A DNA stretch of 48,927 bases from an uncultured Pseudomonadota bacterium (GCA_913055645.1 CAJXLC010000013.1:1-48927), one strand, 5' to 3'; counted from the first letter of the stretch, positions 17,301 to 26,458 are shown. Notes: generated from the sequence alone by a model not told the origin. A program made the numbers and translations.

Positions 17301-18038
17301 TTATTCAACTATTTTATTGGGGTGGTAAAACCACATTTGGTATAAACTCACAACAAGTTGAAAAGCAAAGGTGATGCCAACCACTGCCCCTGAAGCAATC
17401 ACAAGATAGGCAAAGTTTGGAAAGATTTTGGTGATATACCATGAGCTAATATCCAAGATGAGGAAAACAAACGGTGCCGCCATAATGAAGCGTTTCAACA
17501 TAATGTTAATTTCACATAAAATAAAAATTCGTCCGACAAGAAGCAACATGAAAGAAATGCCCAATAAATGAATATGAGATAGGCGTACTAAAGTAGGAAT
17601 ACTTGCGCCAGTGTCTGTTTTGGTTAAGGGAAGGACATGCTCATAATCATCAAAATGTGGTATACCACTAATACCACTTGCAGCGGAGTGACACATCACA
17701 CAGTTTTCTTTCATAATGGGGTGAATCTTGGCTTCAAATTCCGCTTTTCCTGCGCCATGTTGAATCCAGTCAAGCATAGTTTTTTTGGCCGCCAAGTTGG
17801 GGAGATTAACTTCCATAGGACCATTGATAGCGGCAGCGAGTCTGGATTGACTTGCTTTACCATGATATGAAATGCTGACATCTTGAACCGACAAACCTTT
17901 TTTTCCATCGTATCCTTGATGGGTGATATATATATTGCTTAAGGCAAAAAGATAGCCAAGACCAATGGCAAGTAAAAACATGGTATCCAATAGTTTTTCA
18001 CTGACAGATGCGTCTGAAAAACGGCGATAAGTTGACAT
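17301..18038 (-). CDS. Four-helix membrane protein with a periplasmic mono-heme c domain
   Basis: The ATG at 18038 (MSTYRRFSDASVSEKLL) has AGAGGA upstream and is preferred to far-upstream in-frame starts; the product is 245 residues. Layout: TM1 at about 18-40, an exported loop of about 90 residues with one heme-binding CVMCH motif (about 113-117), then three more helices at about 148-170, 182-200 and 208-235. TM2 begins with RLSHIHLLG, whose histidines could bind a second heme or metal. The whole looks like a membrane quinol- or cytochrome-linked electron transfer protein, and the soluble cytochrome c gene follows. I do not recognise a named family, so the role is inferred from layout. Confidence 0.75.
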   Translation of the reverse strand: MSTYRRFSDASVSEKLLDTMFLLAIGLGYLFALSNIYITHQGYDGKKGLSVQDVSISYHGKASQSRLAAAINGPMEVNLPNLAAKKTMLDWIQHGAGKAEFEAKIHPIMKENCVMCHSAASGISGIPHFDDYEHVLPLTKTDTGASIPTLVRLSHIHLLGISFMLLLVGRIFILCEINIMLKRFIMAAPFVFLILDISSWYITKIFPNFAYLVIASGAVVGITFAFQLVVSLYQMWFYHPNKIVE

Positions 18039-18486
18039 GAGAAAATCCTCTCTATTTTGATGGAACGGCATGATACGCTTATCTTTTATTTGAGCAATCA
18101 TAATAAAATAGTTGAGTTTTGTTGTAAGGTATTCACCTTTGAGAAAGGCTCTTTGTAGGGAAACTGTTGTTGCCTTATTGCCATTCTGAGTTTGTTTACT
18201 CAACCTGTTCGCAATGTGCTCACTAAACCCCTAAATTTTACATACCCTACCGTACACCTTGGTAAAGAAATTAGCATACAGCCATTGTACTTAATCTAAA
18301 GAGTGCAACACTATTAATATCTAGTTCAATGTTATTCGTTATACGATTTACAATTGTTAGGACGCAATACTTTATTATTTGACTATGCATTTTTTTCGTC
18401 AGAGAGTATGTAGTCAGGCTGAATCTATAATTAGTTGCTGAGCGAGTTGAGGCAAGCTCGACCGTTTATCTCGGAGGTTTTGAATA
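18039..18486. other. 448-bp divergent regulatory region between the cytochromes and the GAF gene
   Basis: It is non-coding by inspection and A/T-rich, and must hold promoters for both flanking transcripts. Small inverted repeats are visible (TTGAGTAAACAAACTCA on the minus strand near 18188-18204, and CCTTT/AAAGG near 18150), but no promoter stands out. The GAF gene has a good GGAGG ribosome site at its right end. Confidence 0.5.
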
Positions 18487-19086
18487 ATGAAACATACAGA
18501 ATTAGAAAGCCAGTTGGCCAGACAGCAGGATCAGTTGGCACAAGCAGTGATTGCCCTGTCACGGGGAACTGAGCTGGAAGCGATTCTGCGCCATGTCGGA
18601 GAGCTATCGATGGCATTGACTGGTGCACGCTATGCCATGTTATCTTACATTGAAAACAACAAAAAACTCTTTATTCCACTAGGCATGACAGATGAGGAGT
18701 TGGCAAAACTTGAGGGAAAAGAACCGCAGGGAATCGGTCTTCTGGGATTGATGTGGAATCAGCATGAAGTAGTCCGCATCAATGATATTTCCGCGCACCC
18801 AAAAGCGGATGGTTTTCCTCCAGATCATGCTGCTATGAAAACTTTCCTAGGTGCCCCGATTATGTTCGAGGATAATGTTGAGGGCGTGATATACCTGACG
18901 GAGAAAGAGGGAGACAGGGCTTTTACAGCTATTGATGAAACCAACGTTCGCACACTGGCTGCCGCCTGTGCCATAGCTATTTCCAATGTTATTCATATTC
19001 AACAACTTAAGTCCAGAAATGCTGAATTAGAGCAATTGCTTATTGAACGTACAGGAAGCGCGGTTCCGGAATCAATGAGGGGCTGA
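18487..19086 (+). CDS. Stand-alone GAF-domain protein, DevS/DosS-like sensor module
   Basis: The 199-residue protein is a coiled N-terminal helix (1-35), one GAF domain (about 36-172) and a second coil (173-190). The GAF text GIGLLGLMWNQHEVVRINDI, HPKADGFPPDHAAMKTFLGA and GVIYLTEKEGDRAFTAIDE closely follows the pattern of the GAF domains of DevS/DosS-type oxygen/redox kinases, in which the first GAF binds heme. The downstream HisKA_3 and ATPase domains of those kinases are absent. GGAGG precedes the ATG. It directly precedes the heme gene cluster on the same strand. It might sense heme, a gas or redox state, but no ligand can be read from sequence. Its codons look a little more G/C-rich than the neighbours'. 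Confidence 0.75.
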   Translation: MKHTELESQLARQQDQLAQAVIALSRGTELEAILRHVGELSMALTGARYAMLSYIENNKKLFIPLGMTDEELAKLEGKEPQGIGLLGLMWNQHEVVRINDISAHPKADGFPPDHAAMKTFLGAPIMFEDNVEGVIYLTEKEGDRAFTAIDETNVRTLAAACAIAISNVIHIQQLKSRNAELEQLLIERTGSAVPESMRG

Positions 19087-19114
19087 CTCAATTGATCCGC
19101 GCAAGGTGTTAAAA

Positions 19115-19130
19115 ATTGTATCCATACAAT
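19115..19130. promoter_or_regulatory. Palindrome upstream of hemD, possible operator
   Basis: ATTGTAT-CC-ATACAAT is a perfect 7-bp inverted repeat 21 bp before the hemD ATG, inside the 64-bp gap after the GAF gene. Its position suits a regulator site for the heme operon. It could also be a chance palindrome in A/T-rich DNA. Confidence 0.4.
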
Positions 19131-19150
19131 AATGTTTATACAGTACACAC

Positions 19151-19918
19151 ATGGTAAACTCACCGCTTACGGGCAAACGCATCCTGATTACTCGCGCAGT
19201 GCAACAAACCACTGAAACTACTGCGCTCATTGAGAAAACAGGTGCAACCTGCATTGCTTTCCCTTGCTTGGAATACCAAGTTCTTCAAGATTCTATACAG
19301 CAAGGTCTAAGCCTTGCCAAAGGTTATAGCGACATCGTATTTACCAGTGTAAACGGTATTCATGCAGTATTCAAAAATTGTTCGAGCGCCCACATGGATG
19401 AGCTTCAAAAAAAACGTATTGCAGTGGTAGGTGCGAAAACTGCAGCGGCATTAAAAAACTACGGCCTCCAAGCCAGCATTATTCCCACAACTTCATCTCA
19501 ACAAGGATTAATACAACACTATCAAGCGCACGGGCTACCACAATCCATGCTGTTCTTTCGGGCAGAAGATGGCAGTGATGCGTTGCTTGAATATTTACAA
19601 AATCAAGGCGTAAAAACTTGCCTTATCAAAGCTTATCGTAGCATTTGTCCAACTAATGACAACAGTGAAGTCCTTACCATGTTGAAAAAAAACAGCATTG
19701 ATGCAACTTTATTGGGAAGCTCAAAAACAGTCGCTCATTACCTTCAACGCATTGGCAATCTTGAGCTTGCCAACCGCCCTGTATTAGTCGCCATCAGCCA
19801 ACAAGTCGCTAATGCTGCTGACAAACTCGGATTGAAAGTGCAGCTTATCGCCAAGCAAGCCAATTTTCCGTCCATGTTGGAGAGTTTGGCTGAATATTTC
19901 TCTCAACGGAGCAACTGA
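19151..19918 (+). CDS. hemD: Uroporphyrinogen-III synthase
   Basis: HemD cyclises hydroxymethylbilane to uroporphyrinogen III with inversion of ring D. The family is poorly conserved, but this 255-residue protein has its landmarks: [25 protein letters not shown] at the start, [15 protein letters not shown] at about 59-73, [38 protein letters not shown] and [18 protein letters not shown]. The order hemD-hemB-hemX-hemY supports the call. The ATG at 19151 has no clear ribosome site. hemC is not in the window. Confidence 0.92.
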   Translation: MVNSPLTGKRILITRAVQQTTETTALIEKTGATCIAFPCLEYQVLQDSIQQGLSLAKGYSDIVFTSVNGIHAVFKNCSSAHMDELQKKRIAVVGAKTAAALKNYGLQASIIPTTSSQQGLIQHYQAHGLPQSMLFFRAEDGSDALLEYLQNQGVKTCLIKAYRSICPTNDNSEVLTMLKKNSIDATLLGSSKTVAHYLQRIGNLELANRPVLVAISQQVANAADKLGLKVQLIAKQANFPSMLESLAEYFSQRSN

Positions 19919-19922
19919 TACG

Positions 19923-20906
19923 ATGTCTTTACCCGATTTAACTATTCGTCCACGCCGCCTACGTAAAACTGCCACGATTCGCCGCATGGTGCGCGAAACA
20001 TCGCTATCACCTAACGATTTTATTTACCCTTTATTTGTCGATGAAGGCATTGAGCAAGCTATCGAAGTGAAAAGCATGCCTGGCGTATTCCGTATTCCTT
20101 TGAGCGACGTTGGTAAAGCGGTAAAAGAAGTTGAAGCACTTGGTATTCCTGGTGTTATTTTCTTTGGTATTCCTAAAGAAAAAGACGATGTTGGTGCATC
20201 GGGCTGGGATGATGATGGTATTGTGCAAAAGGCTATTCGTGCCGCTAAAAAAGCTTGTCCTGATATGTGCGTGATTGCAGATGCTTGCTTCTGCGAATAC
20301 ACCGAACATGGGCATTGCGGCGTATTATGCGGCGAAGAAGTCGATAATGATGCAACCCTTGAAAACTTACAAAAAGAAGCCGTTTCTTATGCCAAAGCAG
20401 GTGTCGATATTGTCGCTCCATCGGGCATGATGGATGGCATGATTGCAGCCATTCGTTCAGGCTTGGATAAGGCTGGATTTAAAGATACGCCGATTATGTC
20501 TTATGCCGTAAAATATGCCTCGGGTTATTTTGGCCCTTTCCGTGATGCAGCCGACTCCACACCTACATTTGGTGATAGAGCATCTTATCAAATGGACCCT
20601 GCCAACCGTCGTGAAGCCATAAAAGAAGCATTATTGGATGTTGAAGAAGGCGCTGACATGTTGATGGTTAAACCAGCCTTGGCATACATGGATATTGTGC
20701 GTGAAGTGAAAGATGCAACCAACTTACCTATGGCGGTATATAATGTCTCTGGCGAGTATGCTATGGTCAAAGCTGCTGCTGCCAATGGCTGGATTGATGA
20801 AAAACGTGTTGTACTGGAAACCATGCTTGGCTTCAAACGTGCAGGTGCAGATTTGATTTTATCATATCATGCACTGGACGTAGCTCGCTGGTTGAACGAT
20901 GATTAA
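19923..20906 (+). CDS. hemB: Porphobilinogen synthase (delta-aminolevulinate dehydratase)
   Basis: HemB condenses two 5-aminolevulinate molecules to porphobilinogen. The 327-residue protein carries the zinc-site cysteines in [14 protein letters not shown] (Cys122, Cys124, Cys132), so it is a zinc-type enzyme. The two active-site lysines are in [17 protein letters not shown] (Lys197) and [13 protein letters not shown] (Lys250). It starts 4 bp after hemD and ends 3 bp before hemX. hemB inside a hemD-hemX-hemY series is less usual than hemC in that position. Confidence 0.98.
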   Translation: MSLPDLTIRPRRLRKTATIRRMVRETSLSPNDFIYPLFVDEGIEQAIEVKSMPGVFRIPLSDVGKAVKEVEALGIPGVIFFGIPKEKDDVGASGWDDDGIVQKAIRAAKKACPDMCVIADACFCEYTEHGHCGVLCGEEVDNDATLENLQKEAVSYAKAGVDIVAPSGMMDGMIAAIRSGLDKAGFKDTPIMSYAVKYASGYFGPFRDAADSTPTFGDRASYQMDPANRREAIKEALLDVEEGADMLMVKPALAYMDIVREVKDATNLPMAVYNVSGEYAMVKAAAANGWIDEKRVVLETMLGFKRAGADLILSYHALDVARWLNDD

Positions 20907-20909
20907 AGC

Positions 20910-21944
20910 ATGAACGATAACCAGCAAAGCAATGAAAAAACTGTACCCGATGATGCTACCGTAATTGAAGCAGATGCATTAGAACATGAGCATGACGCTA
21001 AAAAAACAAAAAAAGCGCGTCGCTGGCCTCTTTTTGTGCTCGCTTTTATCATCGGTTCGGTCACGTCCATCTTTGGACTGAATTATTATCAGCAAAACTA
21101 TGTATTGAAACCTACCAGCAATGAATCCATTGCTACTACGCCTGAACTTATTCAAAAGGAAGTGAGCAAACCGATTGATACCCCCGCTCTCGCAAATCCC
21201 CCTATACCTGCAGCCATCAGCAGCGAAGAAGGTGAAGCGCTCATCGCTGCTATCAAGACATTGCAAGAAAATATATTGGGCTTACAAGGTGAACTGCAAA
21301 CCTTACGCGAACAGCAACAGAGTGCCGCGCAGTCTCAATCTATGCTGGAGTCCATGCAGCTTCATTCTCGCCTTACTTGGATTATGAAACATAATAGTCA
21401 TTTACCTCAAATGACATTGGCATGGCAGGAAATTAGCTTACTACCATCACTCACAACAGCGCAGCGCAGCCTGGCTGAATCCATGTTGAAATTGGCTGAG
21501 CAGCGTCAAAATGATGTTCACCAATGGCAGCAGGAAATCAATCATATAATCATGAGCCTTAAGCCCAGTGAATATAATAACATTATTTCCAGGGCAATCC
21601 CTGACGATGATGCCAAGCCATGGCTACAATGGCTTATCAAACAGTTTAGCTTAAAACGCTCACAAAGTAGCCAGGAAATAGCCTTGCGCACATTGAAAAA
21701 TACACTGCTGAATATCAAACAGGGTATGGCTTTAGAACAATGGCCAGCAGGTGCAGCATGGACAAAATTACGTGCCCAATTACAACTCCGCTTGCTTAAA
21801 CAATCCAATACGAATCAAGCCACAAATAATCAGGGCAAACATAAGCAAACCCAAACATTACAGCTACCAGAAAGCTTTGCTGCCATTCAGGCAGATGTTC
21901 AAACACTTCGCCAAGCTGCTCAATCATGGTTGGAGGAGTCCTAA
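20910..21944 (+). CDS. hemX: HemX-like membrane protein
   Basis: This is a 344-residue protein of the HemX family, which lies next to hemD and hemY in many proteobacteria. It has a charged cytoplasmic N-terminus (1-37, many Asp, Glu and Lys), one membrane helix (about 39-60, WPLFVLAFIIGSVTSIFGL), a coiled-coil stretch (about 105-145, ALIAAIKTLQENILGLQGEL) and the HemX helical region (RLTWIMKHNSHLPQMTLAW and later WLIKQFSLKRS). Databases often label it uroporphyrin-III C-methyltransferase, but no methyltransferase motif is present. Its biochemical role is not established. hemY starts directly after its stop codon. Confidence 0.87.
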   Translation: MNDNQQSNEKTVPDDATVIEADALEHEHDAKKTKKARRWPLFVLAFIIGSVTSIFGLNYYQQNYVLKPTSNESIATTPELIQKEVSKPIDTPALANPPIPAAISSEEGEALIAAIKTLQENILGLQGELQTLREQQQSAAQSQSMLESMQLHSRLTWIMKHNSHLPQMTLAWQEISLLPSLTTAQRSLAESMLKLAEQRQNDVHQWQQEINHIIMSLKPSEYNNIISRAIPDDDAKPWLQWLIKQFSLKRSQSSQEIALRTLKNTLLNIKQGMALEQWPAGAAWTKLRAQLQLRLLKQSNTNQATNNQGKHKQTQTLQLPESFAAIQADVQTLRQAAQSWLEES

Positions 21945-23072
21945 ATGCGCTTAAAATTCCTTCTTCTTATTGCTCTTGTCCTTACGATTGTCTTGACCCT
22001 TTTTCCTGATATTGCACAACAAACATTGCGTATTGAAGCCTTTGGCTGGCAATTTGAAACCCATCAAGGCGCATTTGTTGTTAGTTTGCTCCTTGTTTTC
22101 GGTGTTCTCTGGCTCATTCAACGCCTACTTTCTGCAATTATTGCAGGGCCAGGGCAGCTTTGGAAAACACTGCGCGTGGGCGGAAAGAAACGTCGTGAAC
22201 AACGCTTGCGTGATGGCATTGCCCAATGGTTAGATATGCGTGGCGACTATGGTAAACGCGCCTTTAAAAAGTCGCGTGGTGTTATCCCTGACTGGGCAAT
22301 ACAACTGCTTAACATAAGCACTGTTTCAGCCACCGATCAAGCCCTTGCTGCAGACGATGATGACAATTTACTGATTGCATTAAGTGCGCGTATTGCTACT
22401 GACCCTGAAGCCAAAGCCAAACCCGATATTGCAACCCGAAAAGCCCATCTGGAAGCATGGCTAAAAAGCCATCCCAACGCACCTTTGGCACTGGTTCGCA
22501 TGGCGGACTTGACTGTTGAGGAGAAAGACTGGAAGCATGCTGTTGAACGTTTGGAAAGCATTTGGAAGCATGGTTATCGTTCTGCATCGCGTGCCAAACC
22601 ACAAATAGCACAAGCATGGTTAGCCTTGGCAAAACAAGAACCTGAACATGCTATGGAATATTTAAGAAAAGCTTATCGTATGCAACCCACAGACAACGAT
22701 GTTGTGTTTGCGCTTGGACATGCTCATATCAATGAGAATAATGCCAAAGCTGCCGAGAAATTATGGTTAGGTCACTTACAACAACATCATAATATTGCTA
22801 TCGCAAATGCAAGTTTCGAGCTTCTCAACAACGATGCTCTAGCGGCATTCCGCAAACTTGAAAAACAACAAGAAGGCACAGCCTCACTGCAATGGCTTCG
22901 CGCCCGCCTTGCTCATGCTGGGAAATTGGATGGTTTGGCAGAAGAAGCCTTATCCAAGTTACTTGAAACAGACCCATGCCGTGAATTCTGGCGCACGCAA
23001 GCTGAGTGGTTCATGCAAAAAGAACATTACTCAGAAGCTGAGCTTGCCTATCAAAAGGCTTTTGATTGTTAG
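21945..23072 (+). CDS. hemY: HemY-like membrane TPR protein
   Basis: The 375-residue proteobacterial HemY (not the Bacillus protoporphyrinogen oxidase of the same name) has two N-terminal membrane helices (about 5-22 and 42-64) and the HemY N-domain signature, here WLDMRGDYGKRAFKKSRG. TPR repeats follow (LVRMADLTVEEKDWKHAVER, EYLRKAYRMQPTDNDVVFAL, EHYSEAELAYQKAF). Like HemX it is linked to porphyrin synthesis by conserved neighbourhood, perhaps as a scaffold. Its ATG follows the hemX TAA without a gap, and its stop overlaps the Rieske gene start. Confidence 0.9.
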   Translation: MRLKFLLLIALVLTIVLTLFPDIAQQTLRIEAFGWQFETHQGAFVVSLLLVFGVLWLIQRLLSAIIAGPGQLWKTLRVGGKKRREQRLRDGIAQWLDMRGDYGKRAFKKSRGVIPDWAIQLLNISTVSATDQALAADDDDNLLIALSARIATDPEAKAKPDIATRKAHLEAWLKSHPNAPLALVRMADLTVEEKDWKHAVERLESIWKHGYRSASRAKPQIAQAWLALAKQEPEHAMEYLRKAYRMQPTDNDVVFALGHAHINENNAKAAEKLWLGHLQQHHNIAIANASFELLNNDALAAFRKLEKQQEGTASLQWLRARLAHAGKLDGLAEEALSKLLETDPCREFWRTQAEWFMQKEHYSEAELAYQKAFDC

Positions 23073-23449
23073 AAGAAAATGGATGGCAAACAGTTGCTCA
23101 ACCACAAGAAGGCAGTGCTATTAGTTTTGACATTACCGTTCAGATGCAAACAACAATCGATGGTGAATGTAAAACATTAAGCATTCAGGAAGGTGGCTTT
23201 GCCATCTGCCGTGATGGCAAGTTCTATGCCTATCGAAACCATTGCCCACATGTCGGAAGCCCACTCGATTGGGTACCCAACCAGTTTTTTTCTGATGATG
23301 GAAAAACCCTACGATGTCATACGCATGGAGCCGTATTTAGCCCAACAACAGGAGAATGTCTTGCAGGGCCTTGCCCGCGTGGTTTATATCCCATTCCTAT
23401 TCAAGTTGGTAACGATAACATCCAAGTGCCTACCATCTTAACACTATAA
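23066..23449 (+). CDS. Small Rieske [2Fe-2S] ferredoxin-like protein
   Basis: This is a 127-residue soluble protein with one Rieske domain. The two ligand boxes are NHCPHVGSPLDW (Cys/His, about 59-70) and LRCHTHGAVFSPTTGECLAG (Cys/His, about 83-102), so all four cluster ligands are present. No signal peptide or membrane anchor is seen, so it is cytosolic and unlike the bc1 Rieske subunit. The frame is open from the TTG at 23066, which overlaps the end of hemY by 7 bp; an ATG at 23144 would remove conserved N-terminal strands. Its place at the end of the heme operon suggests co-expression; the electron acceptor is unknown. Confidence 0.85.
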   Translation: MLEENGWQTVAQPQEGSAISFDITVQMQTTIDGECKTLSIQEGGFAICRDGKFYAYRNHCPHVGSPLDWVPNQFFSDDGKTLRCHTHGAVFSPTTGECLAGPCPRGLYPIPIQVGNDNIQVPTILTL

Positions 23450-23470
23450 ATAGATCACTAAGAATTTATC

Positions 23471-23593
23471 GCAACTGTTCACATTGCCGCTGATTTGCTC
23501 AAGAACAAGGTAAAAAAGCGCAGTGTACTTCTTGTACGTGAGCATTTTTTCAATGCAGAGCTTGAGTGAATCAGCTGTGAGCTGAATAGTTAC
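23471..23593. repeat. Long palindromic repeat, copy A
   Basis: The gap between the converging Rieske and trkH genes is filled by a 123-bp imperfect palindrome. Its ends are GCAACTGTTCA and, inverted, GTAACTATTCAGC. GCTGATT and CTCAAG are repeated in both arms, and the central hairpin is AAAAAAGC / GC-ATTTTTT. The right half aligns with the right half of copy B at 43530-43701 (GTACG, CATTTTTTC, CTTGAGT, AATCAG, AGTTAC in the same order). It may also act as a two-way terminator here. No coding potential. Confidence 0.7.
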
Positions 23594-23596
23594 CTT

Positions 23597-25036
23597 CTAT
23601 TTTCTCCAGAACTCGGGTACCAAAAGCACAAAGAACGTGAAAATTTCCAAGCGCCCTAACACCATACCAAACATCAACACGCCTTTGGCAGCATCGGGTA
23701 AACTCGCATACGTTGATGCTGGACCAACTGTACCAAACCCTGGCCCTGTATTGGTAATGCACGCAGCAGCTGCTGTCAGTGATGTCAGCATATCCACGCC
23801 TGTAAATGACAATAATATCGCAACAATAGCGTAACAAACCATATACAATACAAAGAAGCCCCACAAAGCTTGCACAACAGAACCACTGATACTTTGCTCA
23901 TTGATTTTTACATGAATAATACCATGCGGATGAATCAAGCGGCGGATTTCGCGCATACCCTGTTGAAACAAAAGTAGAACACGCACAACCTTCATGCCAC
24001 CACCTGTGGAACCAGCACAAGCACCCACAAACATTGCTGCAAACAGCAGCATGGCTGTACCAGGGGGCCAAAGGGCATAATCGCTCACCGCAAAACCTGT
24101 CGTGGTTGCAATGGATACCGTATTAAAAATAACTTCATCCCATGTGCCGCTACCCGTCAACAAAGTCAACGCTCCAATCAAAAGAATAAGTAAGCTAATC
24201 CATTTGATATACGTACGAAATTCGTCATCGCTACTATAGCTTTTGATTGAAAATCCACGCCGCATAGCTGCAAAATGCAGGGTAAAATTAATACCAGCAA
24301 GCAACATAAATATGACCGTAAGCCCGCGAATCCACATGGAATCATAATACCCCATACTTGCATCATGGGTTGAAAAACCACCAATCGCTACTGTTGTCAT
24401 GGCATGGTTAATAGCATCAAAAGGAGTCATGCCAGCCAACCACAAAGCAATACCTGAAAGCACTGTCATCGCCAAATATATATACCATAACGCTTTGGCA
24501 GTTTCAGTCACACGAGCCGTAAGCTTATCCTTCACAGGACCAGGCGTTTCAGCACGAAATAACTGCATGCCACCCACACCCAAAAGAGGCATCACCGCTA
24601 CAGCCAATACAATGATACCCATACCACCCAACCATTCCTGCATCGAACGCCAAAATAAGATGGAGGGAGGAATGTGATCCAAGTCGGTAAGAACCGTTGC
24701 TCCAGTGGTCGTTAAGCCTGATGTGGATTCAAATAATCCATCCACGATGTCCTCACACACACCTGTTGTCCAAAAAGGAGTCGCACCAAGCAACGATAAA
24801 ACAACCCATGCCAAAGCGACAATTAAGAAGCCATCTTTATGACTCAAACGCTTAGGTGAGCCACCGCCCCATTTCATCATAACCAAACCCAAACTCGCTG
24901 TCAGCGCACTTGCAATCAAGAAGTGATCTGCATGGCCTGAAGAAAAATATAATGACACCAAAGCAGGCAATAACATACCCGATGCGAATAAAACAATCAG
25001 AATGCCCAGTGTCCAAATAACACCTTTAATATGCAT
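23597..25036 (-). CDS. trkH: Trk potassium uptake protein TrkH
   Basis: TrkH is the membrane subunit of the Trk potassium channel/transporter, 479 residues with about ten hydrophobic helices. The four selectivity-filter loops are recognisable: TSGLTTTGATVL (about 105-116), VAIGGFSTHDASMGY (about 216-230), IATTTGFAVSDYALWP (about 310-325) and CITNTGPGFGTVGP (about 427-440). AAGGTG precedes the ATG. It lies 42 bp downstream of trkA, which encodes its NAD-binding regulator, and ends the DUF4390-ntrY-ntrX-trkA-trkH run, a conserved order in proteobacteria. Confidence 0.97.
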   Translation of the reverse strand: MHIKGVIWTLGILIVLFASGMLLPALVSLYFSSGHADHFLIASALTASLGLVMMKWGGGSPKRLSHKDGFLIVALAWVVLSLLGATPFWTTGVCEDIVDGLFESTSGLTTTGATVLTDLDHIPPSILFWRSMQEWLGGMGIIVLAVAVMPLLGVGGMQLFRAETPGPVKDKLTARVTETAKALWYIYLAMTVLSGIALWLAGMTPFDAINHAMTTVAIGGFSTHDASMGYYDSMWIRGLTVIFMLLAGINFTLHFAAMRRGFSIKSYSSDDEFRTYIKWISLLILLIGALTLLTGSGTWDEVIFNTVSIATTTGFAVSDYALWPPGTAMLLFAAMFVGACAGSTGGGMKVVRVLLLFQQGMREIRRLIHPHGIIHVKINEQSISGSVVQALWGFFVLYMVCYAIVAILLSFTGVDMLTSLTAAAACITNTGPGFGTVGPASTYASLPDAAKGVLMFGMVLGRLEIFTFFVLLVPEFWRK

Positions 25037-25078
25037 GCGGCACCTTCAATATCTCAACTTGTTGAATGACTATATAAA

Positions 25079-26458
25079 TCAAAAGAACTCCAAGCCTACC
25101 TCAAAAAGCTTCTCGACCTCACGCAATGCCGTTCCCTGTGTAATCAATAAAACATGATCATTGGGCTCAACCATCGAATCCCCATTAGGAATAATCACCT
25201 TATCACCACGAATAATCGCACCAATCACTGTATTTTCTGGTAGCTGCAACTCGCTTAGTGGTATGTTTAGAATAGCTGATGTTTTAAGTGCCTCTGCCTC
25301 TAAAACTTCCAGTGTACCATCCCCCAATGTAGAAAGGTCAAAAATACGCCCTTTACGCACATGCCGTAAAATAGCCGATGCCGTGGTCAAACGTGGCGAT
25401 ACTGTAATTTCCAAGCCCATTTCCCGCATTAAATCACTATAAATAGCTCGATTTACCAACGTGACAATATGACCTACTTTATATTTTTTTGCGATTAAGC
25501 TACCTAGAATATTGGTCTCATCATCGTTGGTTAGCGCAAGAAAATCATCAATAGTATCAATAGATTCTTCTTCAAGAAGCTGTCTATCCAAAGCATCACC
25601 ATGAATCACAACCGTACGATCCAAATGTTCCGCCAGCCATTCCGCCCGCATAGGGTTGTACTCAATCAATTTAACTGATGTGCCTAATTTCTCTAATTGT
25701 TGCGCTACAATATAACCCACATGCCCACCACCTACGATTAACACATTGCGTTGCGCGCTACTTTTTCCTCGATATTCCTCGCTACCCATGCATGCCAGCA
25801 AACGCTCCACATCACGACCCGCAACAGCCAAATAAATGCTATCACCCGCCAATAACACCGTTTCGGGCGTGGGTACACGCCATAATCTATTATGTTCATG
25901 CGCCACCACATAAGTTCGCAAACCATCCACCACTTCATGTAACTCACTTAATGCAATACCTGCCAAATGTCCTTTGGGTGGAATACGCATGCCCAGCAAT
26001 TGCACTTTGCCATTAGCAAACTCCTGCGCATCTACTGCAGAGGTAACCTGAAAGCGTTTAACAATCGATTTGGCAGCTTCATGTTCAGGAGAGATAATCA
26101 AATCAATCGGCAGCTCATCTCGACCAAATAACTTGGGATGATTCACATAATCTGCTTCACGGATACGAGCCATTTTTGTGGTGACTTTGAATAATGAATG
26201 GGCGACCTGACATGCCAACATATTGGTTTCATCATTGGTTGTTGCTGCAATCAATAGTTCGGCATTCTCAGCACCGGCTTGCGCCAACGTTGTGGGATGC
26301 GAGGCGTAACCGAGAACTGTTTGTACATCCATAGTGTCTGCAACACGTTGCAAACGCGCAGCATCATTATCAATCACCGAAACATCGTTTCCTTCTGATG
26401 CCAAGCGTTGGGCGATATGAAAGCCCACTTCACCTGCACCTAAAATCAAAACATTCAT
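25079..26458 (-). CDS. trkA: Trk system NAD-binding regulator TrkA
   Basis: TrkA is the cytosolic gating ring of TrkH. The 459-residue protein has the doubled RCK arrangement of E. coli TrkA. The first Rossmann half begins MNVLILGAGEVGFHIAQRLA and the second begins near 235 with VLIVGGGHVGYIVAQQLEK. Each is followed by a TrkA-C domain (GMRIPPKGHLAGIALSELHE; and LNIPLSELQLPENTVIGAII near the C-terminus). The conserved acidic residues after the second strand (VIDND and LIEYN) fit NAD binding. It overlaps ntrX by 4 bp (ATGA). Confidence 0.97.
   Translation of the reverse strand: MNVLILGAGEVGFHIAQRLASEGNDVSVIDNDAARLQRVADTMDVQTVLGYASHPTTLAQAGAENAELLIAATTNDETNMLACQVAHSLFKVTTKMARIREADYVNHPKLFGRDELPIDLIISPEHEAAKSIVKRFQVTSAVDAQEFANGKVQLLGMRIPPKGHLAGIALSELHEVVDGLRTYVVAHEHNRLWRVPTPETVLLAGDSIYLAVAGRDVERLLACMGSEEYRGKSSAQRNVLIVGGGHVGYIVAQQLEKLGTSVKLIEYNPMRAEWLAEHLDRTVVIHGDALDRQLLEEESIDTIDDFLALTNDDETNILGSLIAKKYKVGHIVTLVNRAIYSDLMREMGLEITVSPRLTTASAILRHVRKGRIFDLSTLGDGTLEVLEAEALKTSAILNIPLSELQLPENTVIGAIIRGDKVIIPNGDSMVEPNDHVLLITQGTALREVEKLFEVGLEFF

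Noticed and set aside
18039-18203. Longer N-terminus for the membrane heme-c protein
   Set aside because: The extension lacks family-like features, and AGAGGA sits right before the ATG at 18038; the extra frame is probably chance.
20910-21944. Uroporphyrinogen-III methyltransferase
   Set aside because: HemX proteins are often labelled so, but no SAM-binding or tetrapyrrole methylase motif is present.
23471-23593. Copy A as only a terminator for the Rieske and trkH genes
   Set aside because: It may terminate both, but its length and its match to copy B are more than a terminator needs.
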